Shown: positions 1 to 5,740 of the stretch, one piece after another
How positions within the stretch are numbered: the first letter of the stretch is position 1
Layout: each line of letters opens with the position of its first letter
Assembly (NCBI GenBank): GCA_964542255.1
Contig: CAZITV010000084.1
Span: 1-9,795 of the forward strand
Origin: CAYMSF01 sp964542255
GTDB taxonomy: Bacteria > Verrucomicrobiota > Lentisphaeria > Victivallales > Victivallaceae
Reading direction: 5' to 3'
DNA: 9,795 nucleotides
Translations under genes and position numbers: made by a program
The notes under the pieces: generated by a model
Seen by the model: the letters and a program-made list of their open reading frames with translations, nothing else
Told to the model about the DNA's origin: nothing
Database searches by the model: none

Positions 1-61
1 TCGAAGAAAAAATTCCCGCCATTGCGATTCCAGCCATCAAAAATGTCTTGCTCGTGTTCAT
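1..61 (-). CDS. Secreted protein, N-terminal fragment (partial)
   Basis: Reading leftwards from an ATG at 61-59, 20 codons stay open to the window edge and give MNTSKTFLMAGIAMAGIFSS. A short N-terminus with one Lys is followed by a small, hydrophobic Ala/Gly/Ile/Met stretch. This looks like the start of a Sec signal peptide, although the cleavage region lies outside the window. A clear Shine-Dalgarno (AGGAG, about 8 nt upstream of ATG) supports the start. It lies downstream of the AraC gene on the same strand, but the ~250 bp between them and the candidate promoter there suggest separate transcription. The mature protein and its function cannot be seen. Confidence 0.6.
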   Translation of the reverse strand, partial: MNTSKTFLMAGIAMAGIFSS

Positions 62-151
62 CACTGCGTCTCCTGTTTTTTAACGGTTAATATTTGCAGA
101 ATTGATAAGATAATTGGTTGTAATCTAACTAAATTTCTGCTGATGATATCA

Positions 152-179
152 AATATATTACTCTCTTGTGATATTGCAA
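152..179 (-). promoter_or_regulatory. Candidate sigma-70 promoter for the left-edge secreted protein gene
   Basis: On the minus strand TTGCAA (179-174) is followed, after 16 nt, by TATATT (157-152). Both are close to the -35 and -10 consensus, and they lie about 90-120 bp upstream of the ATG at 61. The region is very AT-rich, so chance matches are likely; the assignment is tentative. Confidence 0.3.
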
Positions 180-271
180 TTACTACTTTTTAATTATATT
201 GAACAAAACTAAATTATTGGTAATGGACTATTGCTGCATCATAAAAATACTATTGATTTTATTAGCGCAAA

Positions 272-295
272 ATCTTTTTTTGCCGGCAAAAAGAT
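272..295. other. Palindrome between the AraC gene end and the secreted protein gene
   Basis: Positions 277-292 form a perfect 16-bp palindrome, five T then GCCGGC then five A, flanked by ATC and GAT (272-274, 293-295) with two extra T on the left arm. It lies about 20 bp beyond the AraC stop codon. Transcribed from the minus strand it would fold into an A/U-rich hairpin and could be a weak terminator. Without a strong GC stem and clean U-tract it could equally be a protein-binding palindrome. Confidence 0.3.
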
Positions 296-313
296 GCTCA
301 AAACACCCGGCGG

Positions 314-1144
314 TCAAGCCATCCTTGCCACGTTCCGCCCGCGGATAGTTTTGCGGTATTCTGAAGGCGGCGTGCCCGTGTGCTTCTTGAACATTTTGCT
401 AAACAGAAAAATATCCGGGCAGCCAATGATAGCAGCAATTTGGTTGATAGGATATTGGGTTGATGCGAGGAGGTATTCAGACTGTTTTATCCGTGCGCTG
501 GTTATACTTTCACGGAAAGAGAGTCCGGTATGTTGTTTGAATAATCTGGAAAAATGCGCAGGTGAGTATCCGGCTTTGACAGACAGTTTTTTTAAGGAAT
601 ATTCTATTCCGGGGCGCTCATTGATTTTGGTGTAAAGCTGGCGGATGTATTCAGAAGTACGGCTAAAAGTTTGCAGCGGCGCCGTTGATATATCCGGAAA
701 ACTCATCTCCAGCAGCGCTGCCGTCAGCCAAATTTCTGCCCCAACTCTGTCATTGCGGTAAAAACAGTCCAGCATATGGTGAAGAAGATTCACAAAAAAT
801 ACCGGATCAGAAACTTTGCGGTAAAGCTGCGGCAACGATATAGTGTCAGTTTGTACAACATTTTCGTTAATATCAAGCACCGCAAAATGTGCGTTAATGA
901 CAATCAGTGGTTCATCATAATCATTGTTCGCGTACAACTTCATCCCCGGACGGAATAAAAAGCAGTCACCGCCCTGCAGATTATATTCCAGTCCGTTGAC
1001 CACCATCTGCCCTTTACCCTCGATGACAAACCATAAATCGAAGTCACTAAACTGATTGTTGCGCACATCCCAGACCCAATCACCCTTGCAGAAGTGTTTG
1101 CCCAGCGAGTTTATCCGTATCCGGTTTTTATCATTAAATGTCAT
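314..1144 (-). CDS. AraC-family transcriptional regulator with N-terminal cupin-like domain
   Basis: A 276-residue predicted cytoplasmic DNA-binding regulator of normal length for AraC/XylS proteins. Residues ~35-90 look like the cupin/AraC ligand-binding fold (WFVIEGKGQMVVNG, then GGDCFLFRPG). Residues ~165-268 are the double helix-turn-helix domain: the first HTH is around SLKKLSVKAGYSPAHFSRLF (183-202), and the second is around INQIAAIIGCPDIFLFSKMF (233-252), followed by the typical KHTGTPPSEYRK end. The ATG at 1144 has no obvious Shine-Dalgarno, but the cupin domain begins soon after it, so a much later start is unlikely. It is transcribed divergently from the URO-D-like pair that starts at 1436. 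That arrangement is usual for a local regulator; sugar or sugar-derivative sensing is plausible but not shown. The family call is very secure, the ligand unknown. Confidence 0.95.
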   Translation of the reverse strand: MTFNDKNRIRINSLGKHFCKGDWVWDVRNNQFSDFDLWFVIEGKGQMVVNGLEYNLQGGDCFLFRPGMKLYANNDYDEPLIVINAHFAVLDINENVVQTDTISLPQLYRKVSDPVFFVNLLHHMLDCFYRNDRVGAEIWLTAALLEMSFPDISTAPLQTFSRTSEYIRQLYTKINERPGIEYSLKKLSVKAGYSPAHFSRLFKQHTGLSFRESITSARIKQSEYLLASTQYPINQIAAIIGCPDIFLFSKMFKKHTGTPPSEYRKTIRGRNVARMA

Positions 1145-1149
1145 ATAAG

Positions 1150-1214
1150 TACAAATAAATTGATGTGTTATGCCATTTACAAATTGAAATAATCAATGTA
1201 TAATATATACAAAT
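1150..1214 (+). promoter_or_regulatory. Three TACAAAT direct repeats, candidate AraC-type operator
   Basis: The heptamer TACAAAT occurs at 1150-1156, 1178-1184 and 1208-1214, spaced 28 and 30 bp apart, all in one orientation. A fourth partial copy (ACAAAT) is at 1226-1231. The second copy overlaps the -35 box and the third the expected transcription start of the promoter at 1176-1204. AraC-family proteins commonly bind direct repeats near the -35 box, so these are candidate sites for the divergently encoded regulator. An inverted repeat TGTATA-N3-TATACA (1197-1211) also overlaps the -10 box. High AT content weakens the case. Confidence 0.4.
1176..1204 (+). promoter_or_regulatory. Sigma-70-type promoter driving the URO-D-like genes
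   Basis: TTTACA at 1176-1181, a 17-nt spacer and a perfect TATAAT at 1199-1204 make a near-consensus housekeeping promoter on the plus strand. Transcription would begin near 1211, leaving a leader of about 225 nt before the ATG at 1436, or only about 12 nt before the small ORF at 1223. It lies in the divergent region next to the AraC regulator. Confidence 0.6.
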
Positions 1215-1222
1215 ATTATAAA

Positions 1223-1417
1223 ATGACAAATGAGGTAATTGCAAAACTATTTTTGAATAGATATTTTGCAGATTTTTTTGAAGTTTTTGACGATTTAAGC
1301 GAAATCAAGCGTAGCAGCGTTACGCAAGATGAGCTTAAGTCGCCCAAAACTCGAAAAAGGCGCAAAAGTCTCAAAAGAGTTTTGAAATTAGCTCAAATAT
1401 ATAATAAAACAGAATAG
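1223..1417 (+). CDS. Possible small basic protein in the leader (hypothetical)
   Basis: The frame encodes 64 residues from ATG 1223. The N-terminal half is mixed hydrophobic/acidic (LFLNRYFADFFEVFDDLSEI) and the C-terminal half strongly basic (KTRKRRKSLKRVLKLAQ). An in-frame ATG at 1196 lies inside the spacer of the predicted promoter, so 1223 is the only reasonable start if that promoter is real. There is no Shine-Dalgarno and the predicted 5' UTR would be only ~12 nt. The frame ends 18 nt before the first URO-D-like gene. It matches no family I recognise. It may be a regulatory leader peptide, a small gene, or chance in AT-rich DNA, and the same segment contains an RNA stem candidate. Confidence 0.25.
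   Translation: MTNEVIAKLFLNRYFADFFEVFDDLSEIKRSSVTQDELKSPKTRKRRKSLKRVLKLAQIYNKTE
1331..1394 (+). other. Potential RNA stem-loop in the leader of the URO-D-like operon
   Basis: CAAAACTC (1345-1352) and GAGTTTTG (1377-1384) are perfect 8-bp complements separated by 24 nt. They are enclosed by GAGCT (1331-1335) and AGCTC (1390-1394), another perfect match. Together they give a two-tier hairpin about 40 nt before the ATG at 1436. No known riboswitch signature is recognised and no U-tract follows, so it is not a standard intrinsic terminator. Confidence 0.25.
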
Positions 1418-1435
1418 AAATTTGGGAATAACAAA

Positions 1436-2659
1436 ATGAATAATTGCGACAGAATGATTATCCGTGAACTTGCAACACAGTATGCCGAGCTTGCACAAGC
1501 GCCTGAACAAAACCGCAAACGCGCTTTGTGGCGTGCAAAAAACAGCTTTAAACTAACTGCGCCATTGATTTATGTCAGGGCTTTCGCGTGGAACGAAATG
1601 GCTGCGTCAAAGCTGCAAACTACCGAGCCTGAATGCCGGCAAATTGAGAATTTTTTTCGCAATGAATTATTTCATGCCACATTTGCCGATGATTATATCT
1701 TTGAACCGTGGTATTCTGTTCAAGCTATTTATAAATCCGCCGGATGGGGTGTGAATTGTAAAGTTGAATATCCGGGGGAAACAGAAACTTTGGAAGCCTT
1801 CAAGTACGATTATCCTATCAAGCGTTTGGAGGATGTTAATAATTTGCGCCAACCGGTTCATGCCATTGACGAAATAGCTACTGCGGAAAAAATGGAAAAA
1901 GTGCAGGAACTTATTGGCGATATTTTACCGGTAAATCTCTACCGCGGACCATCTTGCCGCAACTGGACCGCTGATATCTCTAACGACTTGGGTAAATTGC
2001 GCGGTATGGAAAATTTTATGCTGGATATGTACGAAAATCCGCAATGGCTGCATCAACTGCTGCAATTTATGAGCGACGGTGTGCAGCGTAATCAGCAGCA
2101 GGCCGAAGACGCCGGCGATATCGGGTTGACTTTCTCGTACAATCAGGCGATGGCTTACGCCGAAGAATTGCCGGACCCGGCGCCAAACGTCAATGGCGTG
2201 AAGCGTGAACAACTTTGGTGTTTTACCGCAGCACAGGAATATGCATTGGTGTCCCCGGAAATGCACGAGGAGTTCTTGCTGCGTTATCAGTTGCCGATAA
2301 TGCGGCAATTTGGCCTGACCGCTTATGGCTGCTGCGAGGATTTAACCAATAAAATCAGTATGCTGCGTAAAATTCCAAATCTCCGCCGCATCGCGGTTAG
2401 CCCGTTCGCCAACGTCAAAAAATGCGCGGAACAGATTGGTACTGATTACATAATCAGCTATCGGCCAAGCCCTGCGGATATGGTCGCTTATGGATTCAGT
2501 GAACACCGCATCCGCGAAATTCTACGGCGCGATTTTGAATTTCTTAAGGGCACATATTTTGATATTACTCTTAAAGATGTTGAAACCGTGCAATGTGACC
2601 CGGACCGGATCCGCCAATGGGTAAGCCTGGTTAGAAATATCATTGCGGAAAATTGTTAG
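1436..2659 (+). CDS. URO-D superfamily-like protein (GCCE-motif type), possible methyltransferase
   Basis: A 407-residue soluble protein that I recognise as a distant relative of uroporphyrinogen decarboxylase and the corrinoid methyltransferases (MtaA/CmuA-like TIM barrels), of the type often found in Lentisphaerota and some gut Firmicutes. The strongest signature is in the last third: YGCCEDL (297-303), then IPNLRRIAVSPFANV (313-327) and GTDYIISYRPSP (335-346). These resemble the family's metal/substrate strand, a following beta-alpha unit and the C-terminal barrel strand. The His-x-Cys zinc motif of MtaA-type enzymes is absent; two adjacent cysteines occupy that general area. It is not the haem-biosynthesis enzyme HemE, being longer and lacking the RQAGR-type N-terminal motif. 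A modest GGGA Shine-Dalgarno lies ~8 nt before ATG. It is the first gene after the promoter at 1176, followed 82 nt later by another URO-D-like gene, and probably under AraC-type control. The reaction is unknown. Confidence 0.8.
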   Translation: MNNCDRMIIRELATQYAELAQAPEQNRKRALWRAKNSFKLTAPLIYVRAFAWNEMAASKLQTTEPECRQIENFFRNELFHATFADDYIFEPWYSVQAIYKSAGWGVNCKVEYPGETETLEAFKYDYPIKRLEDVNNLRQPVHAIDEIATAEKMEKVQELIGDILPVNLYRGPSCRNWTADISNDLGKLRGMENFMLDMYENPQWLHQLLQFMSDGVQRNQQQAEDAGDIGLTFSYNQAMAYAEELPDPAPNVNGVKREQLWCFTAAQEYALVSPEMHEEFLLRYQLPIMRQFGLTAYGCCEDLTNKISMLRKIPNLRRIAVSPFANVKKCAEQIGTDYIISYRPSPADMVAYGFSEHRIREILRRDFEFLKGTYFDITLKDVETVQCDPDRIRQWVSLVRNIIAENC

Positions 2660-2678
2660 CAATTGTGGATGAGGTCAT

Positions 2679-2702
2679 TCACTTCAAAAAATCACTTCAA
2701 AA
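2679..2702 (+). repeat. Short tandem repeat between the two URO-D-like genes
   Basis: TCACTTCAAAA occurs at 2679-2689 and again at 2692-2702, a 13-bp period, in the 82-bp gap between the two genes. It may reflect slippage or a small binding site. No terminator is seen in the gap, so co-transcription is expected. Confidence 0.35.
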
Positions 2703-2741
2703 TAGTTTTGCAAATACCTCTAATAAAAAACAGGAGATATT

Positions 2742-3878
2742 ATGCGGCCGCTAAAGTGGAAAAATCATTCAGACCTGGCAATTATACGGAATCCAGTTGT
2801 TTTGCGTGATGAATATCTTAATTACATGACTTTTAAGGATAATCAGCGTCCATTATTCACCGAAATTTTTGGTCCCATGATCGGCTTAAAGGAGGAATGG
2901 GAAGAGCAGGGCGCAACGCCGCAAGAACTTGATTTTTCCGCATTCCGTTACCGCTGTGAACTCCGCGGCGCAGTTCCAGTTAATGCCGGACTCAACGGCG
3001 GTTATCCCGAAACTGTTATCGAAGACAATGGCGAATGCCGCATTTTCCGCGACGGCCTGGGCAGAACAATGAAATTGCTCAAAAACGCCGCTTCCATTCC
3101 GTTGCCGCTCGATTATCCGGTAAAATCAATGGACGACTGGTTGAAAATAAAACCATGGTATCAATTCCACGAAAACCGTTTTGCCGCTGGCTGGGAAGCA
3201 AAAACCGCAGCAATGCGTGATGCAGGTATGGTAATCTGTACCTCTATCCCCGGCGGATTCGATGAACCCAGACAACTGCTCGGCGAAGAACAGCTCTGTT
3301 TGGCCTGCTACGAACAGCCTGAATTGATTCACGACATTCTGAATACTATCACCAATACTGCATTTGCTGTCATGGATCGTGTCTCAGCCGCCGTCCAGGT
3401 TGATTTACTCAGCGTACATGAAGATATTGCCGGTAAAAGTGGTTCGTTATTTGGCCCCATGCAGATTAATGAATTTATAAAACCATACTACCGCAGGATT
3501 TGGGATATGCTCCAGGCGCGCGGCGCCAAAATTTTTGAGCAGGATAGTGACGGCAATATGAATTCGGTGATTGAGGCTTTCATTGACTCAGGTTTGAATT
3601 CTATGTATCCAATGGAACCCGCCGCAGGAATGGATATCGTCCAGGTCAGAAATAAATATGGAGCAAAGCTGGCTTTTACCGGCGGAATCGATAAGCACGT
3701 ACTGCGGAAAACAACCAAAGAAATTACCGCTGAATTAGAATATAAAATTCCGCCTATGCTGAAATCCGGCGGCTGTGTCATCGCCTTAGACCACCGCGTT
3801 CCCAATGGTACACCATTAGCCAATTATCGTTTCTATATTCAAAAAGTTTGGGAAATTATTGAACAAAACGAGAACTAA
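2742..3878 (+). CDS. Uroporphyrinogen decarboxylase family protein (DSDGN/DH type)
   Basis: A 378-residue soluble protein of the URO-D/MtaA superfamily, near the usual length (340-380). Family signatures are clear: HEDIAGKSGSLFGP (226-239), a FIKPYYRRIWD helix, EQDSDGN (266-272), GLNSMYPMEPAAGMDI (284-299), FTGGIDKHVL (312-321) and GGCVIALDHRVPNGTPL (343-359). Where MtaA-type methyltransferases have a His-x-Cys-Gly-Asn zinc motif and a later Cys, this protein has Asp-Ser-Asp-Gly-Asn and Asp-His. I recall this pattern as typical of an uncharacterised subfamily found in sugar-catabolic neighbourhoods. It is not HemE by motif or context. The start is fixed by a strong Shine-Dalgarno (AGGAG, 2732-2736) before ATG 2742. 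It follows the GCCE-type gene and probably shares its transcript. Methyl transfer to a corrinoid or tetrahydrofolate is a possibility only; no corrinoid protein is encoded nearby. Confidence 0.88.
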   Translation: MRPLKWKNHSDLAIIRNPVVLRDEYLNYMTFKDNQRPLFTEIFGPMIGLKEEWEEQGATPQELDFSAFRYRCELRGAVPVNAGLNGGYPETVIEDNGECRIFRDGLGRTMKLLKNAASIPLPLDYPVKSMDDWLKIKPWYQFHENRFAAGWEAKTAAMRDAGMVICTSIPGGFDEPRQLLGEEQLCLACYEQPELIHDILNTITNTAFAVMDRVSAAVQVDLLSVHEDIAGKSGSLFGPMQINEFIKPYYRRIWDMLQARGAKIFEQDSDGNMNSVIEAFIDSGLNSMYPMEPAAGMDIVQVRNKYGAKLAFTGGIDKHVLRKTTKEITAELEYKIPPMLKSGGCVIALDHRVPNGTPLANYRFYIQKVWEIIEQNEN

Positions 3879-3939
3879 GTGCTTTGTCGTAAATGAGATA
3901 TAGAAATCGAAAGACTATGGATGAATTTTGGAGAAAAAA

Positions 3940-4016
3940 TGGTGGGCGATGAGGGACTCGAACCCCCGACACTTTGGGTGTAAACCAAATGCTCTAGCCA
4001 ACTGAGCTAATCGCCC
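3940..4016 (-). tRNA. tRNA-Val (anticodon UAC)
   Basis: On the minus strand all tRNA arms are visible. The acceptor stem is GGGCGAT/ATCGCCC, the D arm GCTC/GAGC with an AGTTGGCTA loop. The anticodon stem TTTGG/CCAAA encloses loop TTTACAC, so the anticodon is UAC (valine, reading GUA and probably other GUN codons). The T arm GGGGG/CCCTC has a TTCGAGT loop, and the discriminator is A. The body is 74 nt and the CCA tail is encoded (3942-3940). A T-run follows directly, which may help end transcription. It lies 61 bp beyond the end of the convergent URO-D-like gene. Confidence 0.97.
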
Positions 4017-4035
4017 GAATAATGCACGGTCAAAG

Positions 4036-4063
4036 AATTTACTTCATAATGCGGGAAATACAA
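4036..4063 (-). promoter_or_regulatory. Candidate promoter for tRNA-Val
   Basis: On the minus strand TTGTAT (4063-4058), a 16-nt spacer and TAAATT (4041-4036) lie so that transcription would start about 10-15 nt before the tRNA. Only moderate consensus matches. The rest of the stretch 4017-4142 shows nothing else clear except a 5-bp hairpin (4122-4136). Confidence 0.3.
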
Positions 4064-4142
4064 GGTGAAATCGATAATTATCTGAGTTTTTTAACAATAT
4101 CCGTGGAGAAGGATGGGGCAGTACGGGGTGGCCGTAACTATT

Positions 4143-4772
4143 TTATTTGGTGTATGTTAGTGAGAAGGCATTGAACGATTTTTCATAGCGTTCAAGGTCA
4201 CGGCGGCTGAAACTGCGCCGTGTGTAATCACGGTAGTGTTTGATTTGACCACTTGAAATTGAGATTAACTGCGTTACACATTTGGCGATATTGTTTTCGC
4301 TTTGGCTGAAAATTTCATCAGTTTTGTGCAATTGTCCGGAGATGTCGCCGCCGATAAATTCATTGAGTTTGTCTCCCATATTGAACAGCACCAATTCGTG
4401 CTCTACCAGTTCGCTGGCTGCCTGTACAGTATTTTTTAGAACGAAGAGGAAACGGAGGAAATTGGCCTCTTTGCCGGACTTATTATCGTGATACAAAGCT
4501 GAAACAATTTTTTGTGTATCATAGATTGCGGTTTCCAATGTATGGATAGCTTGCAGATACGCATCTTTGCGTTCGTGCTCATTAAACCCGGTCAGGTTTT
4601 GCAGCAGGATTTTTTCGGAATGGTCATAAGCGGCGTCACGCCGTCCCATCAGCGGGGGAATGTTCATAACCACTAAATAGTCTGAATTATGCCGGTGTTG
4701 ACCGGATTGCACCAAATGCTGAATACTCTTTTTTACTTTGCCAAGAACTTCACTATGAAAGCGCAGATTCAA
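4143..4772 (-). CDS. Hypothetical helical protein, TTG start
   Basis: A 209-residue soluble protein that I do not recognise. No signal peptide or membrane segment is evident. The composition (many Glu, Lys, Gln, Leu, few Pro/Gly after residue 45) predicts a mostly alpha-helical bundle, e.g. DAYLQAIHTLETAIYDTQKI and the stretch around FLRFLFVLKNTVQAASELVE. The C-terminus is rich in Arg/Tyr/Ser (HYRDYTRRSFSRRDLERYEK). The frame opens with TTG at 4772, preceded by GCGGGG about 5 nt upstream, an acceptable ribosome site. The next in-frame ATG is ~35 codons later and would remove a well-formed N-terminal segment. It stands alone: tRNA-Val lies 126 bp downstream and a long gene-free stretch upstream. 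The length and coding-like composition support a real gene; the function is unknown. Confidence 0.7.
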   Translation of the reverse strand: MNLRFHSEVLGKVKKSIQHLVQSGQHRHNSDYLVVMNIPPLMGRRDAAYDHSEKILLQNLTGFNEHERKDAYLQAIHTLETAIYDTQKIVSALYHDNKSGKEANFLRFLFVLKNTVQAASELVEHELVLFNMGDKLNEFIGGDISGQLHKTDEIFSQSENNIAKCVTQLISISSGQIKHYRDYTRRSFSRRDLERYEKSFNAFSLTYTK

Positions 4773-4815
4773 TTTTGCCCCGCTTGTTATAATAAGTACT
4801 TATACCAATTTTGCC
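4770..4815. repeat. Direct repeat and palindrome around the TTG start of the 209-aa protein
   Basis: CAATTTTGCC occurs at 4770-4779 and 4806-4815, 36 bp apart, and the similarity continues imperfectly into a GCTT-containing stretch. Between them is a perfect 12-bp palindrome, ATAAGTACTTAT (4792-4803). One repeat copy contains the ribosome site and TTG start of the gene. The upstream copy also contains a TTG, but its frame meets a stop after two codons. The palindrome could be an operator for this gene. Confidence 0.4.
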
Positions 4816-4957
4816 TGCTTATATTATGAATATAGCGGAAATAAACTGTTTTGTCAAACACCAACCGGCGGATACCGCCTCAATAAAACGCTTATTTGTA
4901 ATGGTTCCGTCTTCCTGGCACCGTAATATTTCAATTTTACGATAGCGGCCAACAGCC

Positions 4958-5208
4958 AGGCGGCGGCAGAGCACCGCCCTCCACAGCAGCCCCCTCTCAG
5001 AGAGAGGGCGCTACAACAGAACACCCTCTTGCGGTGAATGATATTTCCGCAGGAAAATTAAATCCACCGCATTTTGGTATTATTTCGTGTAATTTTGTGT
5101 TTTTAGTGGTAAAAAATGTTTTGGTTTTTGCTGGTTTTAAACCCTTCATGAACTTCATGTCCTTCAAGGTGAAATGTATTGGTTTTCTCCGTGACACCGT
5201 GTGAGACA
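4958..5208. repeat. Mosaic of intergenic repeat-like elements in a gene-free region
   Basis: The 470 bp between 4773 and 5242 have no convincing gene. Two hairpins lie side by side: GGCGG-N7-CCGCC (4962-4978) and CCCTCTC-AGA-GAGAGGG (4992-5008). They are followed, read on the minus strand, by phrases such as GAAGGACATGAAGTTCATGA (near 5145-5165) and ACCACTAAAAACAC (near 5095-5110), then CGGTGTCACGGAG near 5190-5200. I recall closely similar phrases scattered between genes in PVC-group and other genomes, where they yield spurious peptides of the TTKNTK type. Copy number here cannot be judged from one window. A 70-aa open frame across 4997-5209 is best read as such a spurious product. Confidence 0.45.
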
Positions 5209-5242
5209 ATATTCCAACAGCCCGGTGGTATGATCTTTATTA

Positions 5243-5740
5243 TCAGTTGCCGCTGTCGTCAGGTTCGACTAATTCTGCAGAATCTTTTTTGCCGCCGCCG
5301 GCGAAGTCATCGAAATACTCGATTTGCTGTTCATCGCACCATTTTATTAATGCTTCTTTGGAGCGGCGGTTGCGGTACTCCTGCCAAATTTGAATTGCAC
5401 CGTGTTTGTCCAGAAAAATGCGCCACCATTTGTAGGCGTTGGCGTGCTTAAAACGGTGAAAAATTTCATGATAGTCGTCAGCGAAATGCTCGCGGCAAAA
5501 ACTTAACACCAGCGACCTGCCGATATTCAACTGATATTTATCCGGAACCGGAATGTAGCGCTGTCGTGACGTTTCCCCGGTAACGGGATCAGGAATATTC
5601 AACATTTGGCTGGTATCGGTATCCTTGGTGTCATAGACGCAGTTACCTGTGCTTAAATCAAGCAAAATGACGCTGCCGCTGAAATGAGCCATGTATTGCA
5701 CCGCGTCTTCCAATTCTGCCAAACTGATTGAAGTGGTCAT
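5243..5740 (-). CDS. UPF0158 family protein
   Basis: A 165-residue soluble protein of unknown function. The N-terminus (ISLAELEDAVQYM, then SVILLDLSTGNCVYD, residues 5-37) and especially the C-terminal block HRFKHANAYKWWRIFLDKHG (95-114), IWQEYRNRRSKEALIKWCDE (118-137) and QQIEYFD match my memory of UPF0158: a helix ending in an F/W-rich segment, then W-x-E/A-F/Y-R, then a final W-C/L-E-x-x-x-I-E. The tail (144-165) is acidic and probably disordered. It is the last gene of the operon: its ATG overlaps the TGA of the glycosyltransferase gene (ATGA at 5740-5737), implying translational coupling, which also explains the missing Shine-Dalgarno. No family member has a role that I can state; the coupling may be merely positional. 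Confidence 0.8.
   Translation of the reverse strand: MTTSISLAELEDAVQYMAHFSGSVILLDLSTGNCVYDTKDTDTSQMLNIPDPVTGETSRQRYIPVPDKYQLNIGRSLVLSFCREHFADDYHEIFHRFKHANAYKWWRIFLDKHGAIQIWQEYRNRRSKEALIKWCDEQQIEYFDDFAGGGKKDSAELVEPDDSGN

Noticed and set aside
1196..1222. Upstream ATG for the small leader ORF
   Set aside because: It falls in the spacer and -10 box of a near-consensus promoter, so it would not be on the transcript.
2742..3878. HemE (haem biosynthesis) annotation for the second URO-D-like gene
   Set aside because: The HemE N-terminal signature is absent, the active-region motifs are DSDGN/DH, and no haem genes are nearby.
3940..4016. tRNA-Val as an attachment site of an integrated element
   Set aside because: No integrase gene and no duplicated tRNA end are visible in the window.
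4122..4136. TACGG/CCGTA hairpin just after the 209-aa gene as a terminator
   Set aside because: Only five base pairs, and no following T-run on the minus strand.
4992..5008. CCCTCTC/GAGAGGG hairpin as an intrinsic terminator
   Set aside because: The stem is good, but no U-tract follows on either strand and it is more than 200 bp from the end of the nearest gene.
4997..5209. 70-aa minus-strand open frame
   Set aside because: Its translation follows the intergenic repeat phrases (TTKNTK-like) and includes the hairpin sequence; it has no coding-like features or ribosome site.
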